Of a stretch of 64,000 nucleotides of DNA, positions 35,040-44,195 are shown piece by piece. The stretch spans positions 1,513,133-1,577,132 of the forward strand of contig NZ_QAJL01000001.1 of NCBI RefSeq assembly GCF_003852525.1, given 5' to 3'. This DNA is from Pedobacter sp. KBW06. Lineage in GTDB: Bacteria; Bacteroidota; Bacteroidia; Sphingobacteriales; Sphingobacteriaceae. Position numbers and translations under genes: made by a program. Every line of letters begins with the position of its first letter. Within the stretch, counting starts at the first letter, position 1. The notes beneath the pieces were generated by a model. It saw only the letters and a list, made by a program, of their open reading frames with translations. It was not told the origin of the DNA and did not search any database.

Positions 35040-36331
35040 TGAATAAACTGAGAATAATCCTAATGCTCTGCGTTTTACCCCTGAGTATTTTTGCACAGAA
35101 AAGACAGCAGACAGGTCCAAAGAAAACGGAAAAAACGATTTTAAAAAATGGAACTGTCATCGATGGAACACTCCATTCGCCGGCGATGATTGCGGATGTA
35201 TATCTGGAAGACAGCCTCATTACCGCGATCCTTCCGAAAGGGCAGCCGCAGAAAGCAGGATATGAAGAAGCAAAAATAATGGACCTGAACGGAAAATTTA
35301 TTCTGCCCGGCTTAATTGATACCCATGTCCATTTGGGGACGATGACGGAAGGCAGCATCGAGGAGCTGAATAAAAGAACGCATCATGACCTGGAACGCGT
35401 ATTGATTGGCGGCATTACCACGGTGAGAGATATGGGTGGTGATGGTCGTTTAATGGCCGGTTACCAGCGCTCCGCAAATCTGGATCAGATTCCTTCGCCA
35501 GACATCTTTTATGTTGCTTTTCTGGCTGGTCCGAACTACATGAAAATGATGGGCGACAGAGAAATATTAGGGCTGCAAAATCAGTCCATTGGCTGGCGAC
35601 AAACAGTTCATGAGCAGGACAATGCCCATGACATCATTGCCATGGCCAAAGGAAGTGGTGCAACAGGAATAAAGATTTATTCGGATATCTCCGGAGCGAT
35701 GGTAAAAAAGCTGGCAAGGGAAGCCACATTACAAAAGATGCAGGTTTGGTCTCATGCTACGGTCATGCCTGCCATTCCTTCGGAAGCGGTTAATGCCGGG
35801 GTAAAAGTCATTTCTCATGCCCATGATGTGCCCTGGGAGCAGGTAGGAAAGAATGGAAAAATGGTCAATGACCACAATGGATATTCCGCATTAAAAATGG
35901 ATTTCCCTCAGCTGGCTCCTTTAATGGCATTGATGAAAAAGAACAATGTGATTCTGGATGCGACGATTTATTTATCCTCCTTAAATAAAGGATATGATGT
36001 CAATGCCTTTTACATTACCAAAAGCATGCATAAGGCCGGTGTAAAAGTATCTGTAGGAACAGACTGGATGATTCCTGAAGGTACCGCTCTTCCTAATATT
36101 CATGAAGAAATGGCATTGATGGTGAGTAAATGCGGATTCACAACCCGGGAGGTGATCCATGCGGCCACCATGATCGGGGCAGAAGCAACGGGACTTTCCG
36201 ACAGAGGACAGATTAAGGAAGGTAAAAGAGCTGATATCCTCATCCTGAACAGCAATCCACTGGAAAACATTTCTGCGACCAAAGACATCTTTGGAGTGAT
36301 CAAAAATGGTAAAGTTTATCCAAAGTCCTAA
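35039..36331 (+). CDS. Secreted amidohydrolase (imidazolonepropionase/prolidase-like)
   Basis: A metal-dependent hydrolase of 430 residues with a signal peptide (about 1-19, ends IFAQ), so probably periplasmic or exported. The TIM-barrel metal site shows HVH at 96-98, a candidate carbamylated or metal Lys in GIKIYSD (about 215), His in VWSHA and VISHAHD, and Asp in VGTDW. The N- and C-terminal small beta domain (LKNGTVIDG, ADILILNSNPLENI) is typical. Relatives cleave cyclic amides or dipeptides containing proline. Its first base is the last base of the tlpA stop codon. Confidence 0.88.
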   Translation: MNKLRIILMLCVLPLSIFAQKRQQTGPKKTEKTILKNGTVIDGTLHSPAMIADVYLEDSLITAILPKGQPQKAGYEEAKIMDLNGKFILPGLIDTHVHLGTMTEGSIEELNKRTHHDLERVLIGGITTVRDMGGDGRLMAGYQRSANLDQIPSPDIFYVAFLAGPNYMKMMGDREILGLQNQSIGWRQTVHEQDNAHDIIAMAKGSGATGIKIYSDISGAMVKKLAREATLQKMQVWSHATVMPAIPSEAVNAGVKVISHAHDVPWEQVGKNGKMVNDHNGYSALKMDFPQLAPLMALMKKNNVILDATIYLSSLNKGYDVNAFYITKSMHKAGVKVSVGTDWMIPEGTALPNIHEEMALMVSKCGFTTREVIHAATMIGAEATGLSDRGQIKEGKRADILILNSNPLENISATKDIFGVIKNGKVYPKS

Positions 36332-36350
36332 AGTTTACCGCTTAAAAGTA

Positions 36351-36384
36351 AAAGGTGCCCTTCAATCCAGCGGCACCTTTTTTT
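36351..36384. terminator. Terminator between convergent transcripts
   Basis: AAAGGTGCC (36351-36359) pairs with GGCACCTTT (36372-36380), followed by T to 36384. The A-rich left side lets it work in both directions, closing circuit B operon and the minus-strand NTF2-like gene. Confidence 0.85.
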
Positions 36385-36398
36385 GTTTTATGGTCATT

Positions 36399-36797
36399 TT
36401 ATGGCAGGAAGGTTTCGTGCAGATTCCACCATTGCAGCTGTTCCTTTTCGTTCTGCACAAATAAAGCTGTTGAAATCCGTGTATTGTCCATACCTCCTCC
36501 ACTTTGTATCTCTACATATTCCATCAATAGTGCTCCTGCCTGTTCAAAACGCAAGCTGATGTTTTTTACTTCCAGCACTATGCCAGGCTTTGCACCATAA
36601 ACCGAAGGCAGCCAATCTGCCAGGCCAGTACGGCTCTTGCACGCTCCTGTAGGACTGATCATCTTAAAGTCTGCATGAAAACCGGGCAATGCCAGCATTT
36701 CTTCTTTTTCTTTTGGGCTCATCTCTCCACGAAACCATTTTCCAATCTGCTCATGGAAATGAACAATTTCACGGCTCGCCAATTCTTTTAAATTCAT
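36399..36797 (-). CDS. Small NTF2-like protein downstream of MFS gene
   Basis: A 132-residue soluble protein. The N-terminal helix with IVHFHEQIGKWFRGE, the FHADFKMISPTG strand and the closing FVQNEKEQLQWWNLHETFL fit an NTF2/SnoaL-like (DUF4440-type) fold, where such proteins carry a hydrophobic pocket. No catalytic residues can be named. It follows the MFS exporter after 4 nt and should be cotranscribed with it, so a role linked to the exported compound is possible. Confidence 0.7.
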   Translation of the reverse strand: MNLKELASREIVHFHEQIGKWFRGEMSPKEKEEMLALPGFHADFKMISPTGACKSRTGLADWLPSVYGAKPGIVLEVKNISLRFEQAGALLMEYVEIQSGGGMDNTRISTALFVQNEKEQLQWWNLHETFLP

Positions 36798-36801
36798 ATG
36801 A

Positions 36802-38202
36802 TTAATAGTTATTCTTTTTCAACTTTATTCCATAGTACAATGCGATTAATTCCAGTGATCCCAATACAAGGAGCGCAATCATAAAAGCATTCGTATAACT
36901 GCCAACAAGCGGAAGGATGCTGAAGAATAATGTCCCTATGACCGCAACTCCCAGGGCACTGCCCAACTGGATGGCTGTACTTACAATACCAGCGGCCAGG
37001 CCTGTGGTGGCGACAGGCGTATCTGCCAGCACCAGCCTCACCACAACCGGCATCACAATACCATGACCTATACCAGCACATAATAATGCACCGTATAAAA
37101 ATGCGCCCGGTAGTGGATCATACCACAATACTCCAGCCGACAGGATAAATCCGGTGCTCAATAGGGACAGTCCGATGGTCAGTACCTGATGCTTATATTT
37201 CTTAGCCAATATTGCACTAAGCAGCGGTCCTATAAAGAATCCGGCCGCATAAGGCAATACCGCCAGACCTGCAGACCATACCGTCCAGTGAAAGCCGCTT
37301 TGCAAATAAACCGGATAGATCATAAAAAAGGAAGCGCTATTGTTAAAAAGAAAAATAACTGCCAGTCCTGTGACAAATCTCTTGTCCTTAAACAGCTTTA
37401 AATAGATCAGAGGGTCGCGCCCCCGGGCAGTAAGGCCTTGTTCGGTACGTATAAACCATAGTCCAAAAGGTAAAGACACCGCCATGCAAATGAATACCCA
37501 AAGTGGCCAGCCAGCCTCCCTCCCCTTGATGAGCGGATAGATAAACAGGAACAAAGTAATAGAAATGAGGAGCACTCCGGCTATATCGAGCCGGGGTCTT
37601 TTTTCCGGCCTGTTTTCCGGAATAAGGAGGAAAGCGAGCACAATGGCGATAAGGCCAATTGGAACATTAATCAGGAAAACCGTTTCCCAGCTTAATCCAA
37701 AAGGTTGCCATTCCAGTAACATTCCGCCACAAAGCTGTCCGGCGATAGCCGCCAGTCCAAAGGTAGCGCCAAACAACCCCATCGCCTTTGGTTGTTCTAT
37801 TGCCGGAAAGATTACCCTGATGGAGGAGAGCACTTGTGGTGCCAGCATTGCCGCGGCCAGGCCCTGTAAGATCCTTGCAGCGATCAGTACTTCCGCATTT
37901 GGGGCCATTGCACAAACAGCAGAGGTCAGGGTAAAGAGGCACATTCCAGTCATAAAGATGCGCTTTCGGCCATATATATCTCCTAAACGCCCGCCGGTGA
38001 CCACAAAGACCGCATAAGCAGCGCCATATCCGGTAACGATAAACTGCAGCTCAGAACTGTTGGCATGTAAATCCAGTTGCATCGCCGGTAAGGCTACATT
38101 TACGATAAAGAAATCCAGGGGGGATAAAAAGGCACCCATTAATAGTACCGCTAAGGCCTGCCAGCGGGCAGGATAAGGGATTGTGCTGTTCATTTCTGCC
38201 AT
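36802..38202 (-). CDS. MFS drug exporter, DHA2 (14-TM) type
   Basis: An inner-membrane proton antiporter of 466 residues with about 14 hydrophobic segments. Family motifs are present: motif A GGRLGDIYGRKRIF between TM2 and TM3, ILQGLAAAMLAPQVLSSI in the TM4 region, and GLFGATFGLAAIAGQLCGG resembling motif C (antiporter motif) in TM5. The EmrB/QacA group exports drugs, dyes or organic acids; the substrate here is unknown. It is divergent from an AraC-type regulator (85 bp between starts) that is its obvious candidate controller. Confidence 0.9.
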   Translation of the reverse strand: MAEMNSTIPYPARWQALAVLLMGAFLSPLDFFIVNVALPAMQLDLHANSSELQFIVTGYGAAYAVFVVTGGRLGDIYGRKRIFMTGMCLFTLTSAVCAMAPNAEVLIAARILQGLAAAMLAPQVLSSIRVIFPAIEQPKAMGLFGATFGLAAIAGQLCGGMLLEWQPFGLSWETVFLINVPIGLIAIVLAFLLIPENRPEKRPRLDIAGVLLISITLFLFIYPLIKGREAGWPLWVFICMAVSLPFGLWFIRTEQGLTARGRDPLIYLKLFKDKRFVTGLAVIFLFNNSASFFMIYPVYLQSGFHWTVWSAGLAVLPYAAGFFIGPLLSAILAKKYKHQVLTIGLSLLSTGFILSAGVLWYDPLPGAFLYGALLCAGIGHGIVMPVVVRLVLADTPVATTGLAAGIVSTAIQLGSALGVAVIGTLFFSILPLVGSYTNAFMIALLVLGSLELIALYYGIKLKKNNY

Positions 38203-38250
38203 ATCAATTCATTCAGGGCACAAAGGAAGCACTAATGTCCGGGAGATAAA

Positions 38251-38282
38251 TTGGACTTTAAAAGGATTATCCTGTACATTTG
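38251..38282 (+). promoter_or_regulatory. Promoter of the MFS-linked AraC gene
   Basis: TTG (38251-38253), 21 bp, then TACATTTG (38275-38282), a full -7 match. The ATG at 38288 is 6 nt after the element, so the transcript is predicted to be leaderless or nearly so. Confidence 0.6.
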
Positions 38283-38287
38283 CGGAG

Positions 38288-39142
38288 ATGTATACCAAGG
38301 AAAAAAAGCAGCCTTTTGACCTGTTTCTGCTGGAAACAGAAGTCTGGAAGGGCCCTGCGGCACACCAGGTGTTTGAACTGGTCTATGTCATCTCCGGATC
38401 GGGAAAGGCATTGATCAATGGCAATACCCACGATTATTCCGATGGCAAAATATTTCTGCTCAGCCCGGAAGACAAATACTCCTTTGCGCTGCAACGCAAG
38501 ACCGGTTTCCTTTTTATCCGCTTCAATGACTTATCCTTTTCTCAGTTTAGAAATGAAGTAGAGGCATTGGAATTCTGCGACTGGACAAAGAAAGCGCAAT
38601 ACCTCTTCAACAACCTCCATGCGAAGGCAGGATGTGTATACCGCAATCCGGACGATGAACAGTTTGGGAAAGTACTCCTTTCGGCCGTCATCCGGGAATA
38701 CCAGCAGAAAGAAGCCGGTTACCTGCTCGTTATCCGTCAATCTGTCTCCACCCTGGTGAATCTCCTTGCCCGCAACATTTCCTTGGCGGAGCCTCTGAAA
38801 TTGCGCAGGAAGACACCAAAGAACGACATCATCCAGATCGTTGCCTATTTACAGCAATACATTGCCGAGCCTGAACGTCTGCGGATCAGGGCCATTGCCG
38901 CTCATTTTAATTTCTCTCCAAATTACCTTGGGGAACTTTTCCGGGAGCGCACCGGAGAAAGCATCCAGGAATATGTGATCAACTACAGGCTAAAGCTGGT
39001 AGAAACCAGACTTGCCCATAGCAATATGAGGATTAGTGAGATCGCAGAAGAGCTCAATTTTACGGATGAAAGCTATTTATCGCGGTTATTCAAAAAGCAC
39101 AGGGGAATGACTCCGGGTGCTTACCGAAAACAATTGCTTTAA
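38288..39142 (+). CDS. AraC-family regulator next to MFS exporter
   Basis: A 284-residue transcription factor with a cupin-like sensing domain (about 1-170, including HQVFELVYVISGSGKALINGN) and a C-terminal double HTH (about 190-284): IRAIAAHFNFSPNYLGELFRERTGESI and ISEIAEELNFTDESYLSRLFKKHRGMTPGAYR. The frame is open upstream to 38183, but ATG 38288 gives the expected N-terminus and fits the promoter. Its stop codon overlaps the stop of the convergent receptor gene. It probably controls the divergent MFS operon. Confidence 0.88.
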   Translation: MYTKEKKQPFDLFLLETEVWKGPAAHQVFELVYVISGSGKALINGNTHDYSDGKIFLLSPEDKYSFALQRKTGFLFIRFNDLSFSQFRNEVEALEFCDWTKKAQYLFNNLHAKAGCVYRNPDDEQFGKVLLSAVIREYQQKEAGYLLVIRQSVSTLVNLLARNISLAEPLKLRRKTPKNDIIQIVAYLQQYIAEPERLRIRAIAAHFNFSPNYLGELFRERTGESIQEYVINYRLKLVETRLAHSNMRISEIAEELNFTDESYLSRLFKKHRGMTPGAYRKQLL

Positions 39143-41829
39143 TTTTTCACCCTGCTCTGTTCCGTTTCTGCACCTCCGTTGTTTCGTCGGTTGTTCTTCC
39201 CGGCTGTTCCAAAGCTATAAGTAAAGCCAAGGGTAAAAGCCTGGGCATTAAACCGGTTTCTAAAAGTGGAATAGACATTAGGAATGAAGTTGGTGAGCCC
39301 ATCCGCTTTATAGGTATTAAAAACATCCCTGACATTGAATTTGAGGGCTGCCTTATTCTGCATCAGTTTCTTTTGAACCCCTGCATTGAACTGTCCAAAG
39401 GGATCGATCAATGCCTGTCCCTTAGCCTGTTTGCCTACATAAAAAAAGCTGAGTTCAGCGCTCCATCCTTTGGGAAGGCTAAACTGATTGGAGGTATTCG
39501 TCTCAAAATAAGTAGAAGACTGATCGAGAATGCCGGAAAACAGTTGTCCTTTATATTGATTGTGAACAACCTGCATGTAAGAATTGATCGTCCACCAGGA
39601 AAAAGGAGAAAGTGCCAGGTTTAGGGAAGCACCCAGATAATCGGCAGTCCCGATATTTCCTGTTCCATCGATAAAAATGTTCCCATCCTGCCGGACCACT
39701 TCATGTTGAAGATCAGAAATACGCGTATAAAATACAGCCGCGCTCAGCAATTGCTTATAGTGATAGGCCAATTTATAATAATCTGCAAATTGTGGCCTTA
39801 GAAATGGGTTTCCAGCAGTATAGGTGAATTTATCTGAGGGCTGCACGAAGGGGTTCAGGTCCTTATAGTAAGGTCTTCCGGTCCTTCGCCCGTAAGAAGC
39901 GACAAGGAGATGCGTTCCCGAAGTATCCAGCTTATAAGATAAATACGTAGTTGGGAAAAGGTTGGTATAATGGTTTACAAAAGAAGAATCAGGGTGTGAA
40001 ACATTGCCAACCTGCTTTCCTTTTGCATTGGTATTTTCCAGTCGGAGTCCGGCCTGAAATTCAAACCTTTTTATCGTCTTCCTGAAATTCAGGTAGGCTG
40101 CGTTGATGTTCTCTTTATAAATAAACTGATTGGAAAAATTGTAATTAGGACTGCTGCGTCCATCAAGTACATTAAAATAACTTGCTTCATTGTCTGTATT
40201 TACATAACTGCTTTTAAATCCCGTTTCGAATTTAGCCCCGGCTTTTAAAGGATGTGTATAGTCGGCTTTTATGGAATAGATACTGATGTCGGAGGGCAAA
40301 TTGCTGGTCATCATTTGCTGCGCAACCAGGGTTCCTTGCGGCAGGTAAGTGGAATTCAGGAACTGCTCTTTGTTACCGGCATTATATTTCAGGTAATCCA
40401 GGTCAAATGATAAGACTTTTCCCTTGCTTTCAAATTCGTGATTGTAATTCAAACTGAGCCCGGCTTTGTTAAAATTACTTTTACCGGTATTGTCGGCCAC
40501 TACCGTAGAATCCAATTCTCCCTGGCCGTTATACAGGTAATTCGAGGAAGGGAGTTTCAAACTTCCCGGAGAAAAGCTCCCGTTAAATACGATGCCCCAG
40601 GTGGTACCTGGCGAAAGCTGGTAATCCATTCCCAGCTTTAAATTGGTATTGTTGTTCTTCGGTTTAATGAGCAGGTTTTGCCTGAACACCGAACTCAGGT
40701 TACCATGATCATCAGAGATCTCCCGCAGCAATTCTGTTTGCCGGAAACCCTGGCTCAGCCCGTAACTCGCATTGGCAAAAAGATTTACTTTATTTCTCCG
40801 GTAATTCAGGTTAAGGCTCTCCGAGGTTTGTCCGTAATGTGCAAGGCCATAACTTGCAGAAAGGGTACCATTGAAACCTTCGGCCCTGGATTTTTTAGTT
40901 TTGATATTGATCATTCCCCCATCACCTGCTGCATCATATTTTGCCGGTGGATTGTCCATGAGTTCAATCTGATCTAACATTGCGGAAGGGATCGACCTCA
41001 GGTATCCGGCCAGCTGACTGCCGGAAAGATAAGTCAGCTTACCATCCATCAGGACCGTCACCCCCGGTTTTCCTTTGAAACTGATTTTTCCATTTGCATC
41101 TACACTTACCCCTGGAGATTTCTCTAAAACCTCCAGGGCATTTGCGCCCTCGTTAGAGATCAGTGCGCCTACATTCACAATGGTCCGGTCGATCTTTTGT
41201 TCGATAAAGGCCTTTTTACCGGTAATGTTCACTTCCTTTAAGCGGTTTGGTTTAGTGGTCAGGATCAGGTCCGGCAGTTGGACAAGGGGTTTGTGCTCAA
41301 GTCTGAAAGCAATGGACAGGGAATCCATGCCTACCGCAGAAACCAATAACAGATAAGCGCCACTTTCCTTAATATTCAATTGAAAATAACCTCCGGTATC
41401 GGTCAGTTTAGTCTGGATGATTTTATTTTGCTGAACATCTTTCAGGCTGAGCGTAGCGAGACTGACACCTGCATGTTCCGGGTCTGTTAATCTTCCTCTG
41501 ACCTGGAATGAAAGCACTTTATTCCATTCCAGAAGGATGTGCTGATCTACCTGACGAAAGGAAAAGAACGTATTTTGAAACATGAGCTTTAATGTTTCTT
41601 CCACTGTTCTTTTTTCAGAAGGGAAGTAAAGGTGCTCCAGGGATTTGAGTTCTGCACTTCGATAGTAAAACCGGCAGTTCGTCTCCGCTTCTATTTTTTT
41701 AATGGCATCAATTGCGCTTTCGTCTTTAAGTCCGAGGCTGATGCTTTCTTTGGTCATGTCCTGCGCTTTTGCAGCGTTGAAAAACAGCAGCAAGCTGAAC
41801 AGGATGGTCAGGGTCAGGTTAGTTTTCAC
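39139..41829 (-). CDS. STN-containing TonB-type outer-membrane beta-barrel receptor, circuit C
   Basis: An 896-residue outer-membrane protein. Signal peptide (about 1-22), STN domain (about 26-105, SISLGLKDESAIDAIKKIEAE), carboxypeptidase-regulatory-like domain (about 112-195), plug (about 205-310, with LEVLEKSPGVSVDANGKI and YDAAGDGGMINIKTKK), then a barrel of the OMP_b-brl_3 type. Despite the STN domain it lacks SusC motifs and has no SusD. Its start overlaps the fecR end by 11 nt, so the two are translationally coupled. The ligand is unknown. Confidence 0.88.
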   Translation of the reverse strand: MKTNLTLTILFSLLLFFNAAKAQDMTKESISLGLKDESAIDAIKKIEAETNCRFYYRSAELKSLEHLYFPSEKRTVEETLKLMFQNTFFSFRQVDQHILLEWNKVLSFQVRGRLTDPEHAGVSLATLSLKDVQQNKIIQTKLTDTGGYFQLNIKESGAYLLLVSAVGMDSLSIAFRLEHKPLVQLPDLILTTKPNRLKEVNITGKKAFIEQKIDRTIVNVGALISNEGANALEVLEKSPGVSVDANGKISFKGKPGVTVLMDGKLTYLSGSQLAGYLRSIPSAMLDQIELMDNPPAKYDAAGDGGMINIKTKKSRAEGFNGTLSASYGLAHYGQTSESLNLNYRRNKVNLFANASYGLSQGFRQTELLREISDDHGNLSSVFRQNLLIKPKNNNTNLKLGMDYQLSPGTTWGIVFNGSFSPGSLKLPSSNYLYNGQGELDSTVVADNTGKSNFNKAGLSLNYNHEFESKGKVLSFDLDYLKYNAGNKEQFLNSTYLPQGTLVAQQMMTSNLPSDISIYSIKADYTHPLKAGAKFETGFKSSYVNTDNEASYFNVLDGRSSPNYNFSNQFIYKENINAAYLNFRKTIKRFEFQAGLRLENTNAKGKQVGNVSHPDSSFVNHYTNLFPTTYLSYKLDTSGTHLLVASYGRRTGRPYYKDLNPFVQPSDKFTYTAGNPFLRPQFADYYKLAYHYKQLLSAAVFYTRISDLQHEVVRQDGNIFIDGTGNIGTADYLGASLNLALSPFSWWTINSYMQVVHNQYKGQLFSGILDQSSTYFETNTSNQFSLPKGWSAELSFFYVGKQAKGQALIDPFGQFNAGVQKKLMQNKAALKFNVRDVFNTYKADGLTNFIPNVYSTFRNRFNAQAFTLGFTYSFGTAGKNNRRNNGGAETEQSRVKN

Positions 41830-42823
41830 AGCCCTCCCCCTTGATCAAAATACCACCATCTGCCTGAGTCTGGTAACTGGCATTGTTAAAAGAACAGATG
41901 ACCTTTAAGATCTGATCCAGGTCCTCCCCTGTTAAAGCCCTTCCGGTAAACCTGCAGGCACTTATCTTTTTGTTTTCAAAACTGATCTTTACTTTAAAGC
42001 GCTGCTCCAGTATAGCTACTGCATCTGCAAAACTAATGTCATCAAAATAAAGGTCCTTTTTCTGCCATTCGATGGCCTTTTGTGCATTGACATTGGCTAA
42101 AGCATAGGTATTGTTCCTTGTATTAAAACTGATCTGCTGATTTGGCGTAACGATCCCCAGCAGTTCCTTACCATTGGCTACACTTACTTTTCCCTGGGTT
42201 ACGGTAACTGTGATCCGGTCAGATCCGGGATCCTCTTTGATGTTGAATGCGGTGCCCAGAACAGTGGTCCGCACTTTTCCGGTATGGATGATAAAAGGTT
42301 TGGAAGGATCCTGCTTAATGTCAAAATAAGCTTCTCCACTCAGGTAAACTTCCCTTGTTTTCCCATCAAACTGTTTCGGGTACGATACTTTCGATCCTGC
42401 ATTGATCCAAATGGTACTTCCATCGGCTAAAGTCAGCTGACGCTGCTGATGAGCAGGTACCTTTAAGGCAATCAGCTGAGCTGAGCCGCTTTGTTTTCCA
42501 AAATAGGGTGAATACAGGTAAAGCAACACTCCGATCAGTAAAACTGCGGCAGCGGCTACCGGTCTGATCTGTGACCATAGCCTGCGTTTATGAACCACTG
42601 GAACCTCATTATCGACAGGCAGCTGATGAATGACAGGAGTATATAACGGCAGACCTTCCGCGATGTAAAGCAGGTCTTCCTTAAATTCGGTTTCATTGAG
42701 TGTGGCAATTCCGTTAACGTCCCTGTTTTCATACCAGCGGTTCAGAAAAGCAAGTTCATGCTCAGAACATTTCTTTTCCCGGTATTTTTCCAATAAGACA
42801 AGCACTTCAGTATTTTTCATCAT
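41819..42823 (-). CDS. FecR-family anti-sigma factor, circuit C
   Basis: A 334-residue inner-membrane regulator. The cytosolic N-terminus (about 1-85) has LLEKYREKKCSEHELAFLNRWYENR, the TM helix is about 88-106 (AAAAVLLIGVLLYLYS), and the periplasmic FecR domain has LTLADGSTIWINAGSKVSYP, SGEAYFDI and VLGTAFNIKED. The C-terminal part is DUF4974-like (FADAVAILEQRFKVKISF). It lies 105 nt after its sigma gene; that gap has a T-rich stretch and TTGTCCGACT that may be the autoregulated promoter. It overlaps the receptor gene. Confidence 0.9.
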   Translation of the reverse strand: MMKNTEVLVLLEKYREKKCSEHELAFLNRWYENRDVNGIATLNETEFKEDLLYIAEGLPLYTPVIHQLPVDNEVPVVHKRRLWSQIRPVAAAAVLLIGVLLYLYSPYFGKQSGSAQLIALKVPAHQQRQLTLADGSTIWINAGSKVSYPKQFDGKTREVYLSGEAYFDIKQDPSKPFIIHTGKVRTTVLGTAFNIKEDPGSDRITVTVTQGKVSVANGKELLGIVTPNQQISFNTRNNTYALANVNAQKAIEWQKKDLYFDDISFADAVAILEQRFKVKISFENKKISACRFTGRALTGEDLDQILKVICSFNNASYQTQADGGILIKGEGCEN

Positions 42824-42928
42824 GAGGACTATGTTTTTTGTTCCGCTTCTACAACTAAAAGCTTCCCGTTTACATTAGAGTCGGACAAGTTTCCCTCAGG
42901 GCGTAGAAAAAAGATAAAAATCTTTCGG

Positions 42929-43510
42929 TTATAAAATAAAAGCGGTAAATAGGGCCGTTCCAAGTTTCTTTCTCAGGATCTTAAGCGAGTTGTTGATTTG
43001 TTTTTTAACCGTCTTTTCGGAGAGCGCCAATTCTGCAGCAATTTCCTTATGGCTTAAATTCCCATTCCTGCTCATCTCGAAAATTTCCCTCATCTTTTTA
43101 GGCAAGGCTGCGATTTCCTGTTCGATAATGGCAAGAAACTGCTTTTCCCTGATGGCATGATCGGTAATGCCACCCTCCTGTTCCGAAAATCTGGAAACCG
43201 ATTCCACATAGCGGGAGGCAACTTCACGGTGCGAGATCAAGTCAAAAACCTTATACCTCACCGCAGTATACAAATAAGAAGAAAGCGTTGTTTTTAAGAC
43301 CAGCTTCTCCCGGTTGTTCCAGAGGCTGATAAAAAGATCGTGTACAATATCCCGGGAATCTTCCCTATGACGGAGTTTGTTAAAAACATGAATATATAGC
43401 AACCCATGGTACCTGTTGTAAATCTCCGTATAAGCGATTTCATCCCCCTCTGATAAGAGGTTGCTGAGTTCCAGATCGCTTAATTGAATATATTCGGGCT
43501 TTACTTCCAT
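42929..43510 (-). CDS. ECF sigma factor, circuit C
   Basis: A 193-residue sigma-70 family ECF protein. Region 2 has EIYNRYHGLLYIHVFNKL and DIVHDLFISLWNNREKL; region 4 has LPKKMREIFEMSRNGNLSHKEIAAELALSEKTVKKQ. It is similar in layout to the circuit A factor and less so to circuit B. It is transcribed ahead of fecR and the receptor gene on the minus strand. No promoter could be fixed upstream. Confidence 0.92.
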   Translation of the reverse strand: MEVKPEYIQLSDLELSNLLSEGDEIAYTEIYNRYHGLLYIHVFNKLRHREDSRDIVHDLFISLWNNREKLVLKTTLSSYLYTAVRYKVFDLISHREVASRYVESVSRFSEQEGGITDHAIREKQFLAIIEQEIAALPKKMREIFEMSRNGNLSHKEIAAELALSEKTVKKQINNSLKILRKKLGTALFTAFIL

Positions 43511-43708
43511 ATTTTCTCCGAGCGAATTTAGAATAATAACTTTGGAAACAAAGATTATTCAATAGAAGACAAAAATCAACCAGATTGATAGTAAACCTTC
43601 AGCCAGATTGATTATGACTGTTCAACCAGGTTAATCATGACACTTAAAAACAGGGATCTGCTGTGGTAGGGGCCTAAGAAATAAAAACCTGATCATAAGC
43701 CATTAACC

Positions 43709-44062
43709 TCAGGTTGTTTCCGACAAGGGGTGTTGTAAATAGATGATCAACAGGTTCAAAGCTAAAAACGGCAACTCAATAGCAGCTCCTTTCAGATCCT
43801 TATGAAACAACTCCAGGCAGAGGATCATCAAAATCCCTGCGGCCATCAGAAAATTACCCAAAAGGAAGGTCCTTGGAAAAAGAATAAGTATGGCACTGAG
43901 CATGGTAATTGATCCGTTGATCATTACTGCAGTCTTACTGAAATTCCATTTCCCAAACATTTCCAGCATTTCCGGTTTGGCACTGGCCATTGCCCAGCCT
44001 TGCTTTAGGCCCATAAAGACTGCAAATAAGATCAGTACCGCATTGATAATTTTAATGACCAT
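43709..44062 (-). CDS. Small DoxX-like membrane protein
   Basis: An inner-membrane protein of 117 residues with about four hydrophobic helices (MVIKIINAVLILFAVFMGLKQG at the start, split here only by its length). The overall size and pattern fit the DoxX/DoxX-like family, whose members are poorly understood and sometimes linked to oxidative stress or redox carriers. The open frame extends upstream to 44233, but those 57 residues are basic, lack family features and would overlap the divergent AraC gene, so ATG 44062 is used. Confidence 0.7.
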   Translation of the reverse strand: MVIKIINAVLILFAVFMGLKQGWAMASAKPEMLEMFGKWNFSKTAVMINGSITMLSAILILFPRTFLLGNFLMAAGILMILCLELFHKDLKGAAIELPFLALNLLIIYLQHPLSETT

Positions 44063-44195
44063 TGTCGTAGATTTAGATAGATGTTGAATAAATCTACATA
44101 AAAAGCAAGAATTTATCATCGCTGATATTCTTCCTGATTTCAGTAATTTTGTTTGCAGCAGTTTACGGATCAGCCCTAATCCAGGGGAAGATAAA

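Noticed and set aside
37565..38017. 150-codon plus-strand frame opposite the MFS gene
   Set aside because: Shadow of a strongly supported membrane transporter on the other strand; no family features.
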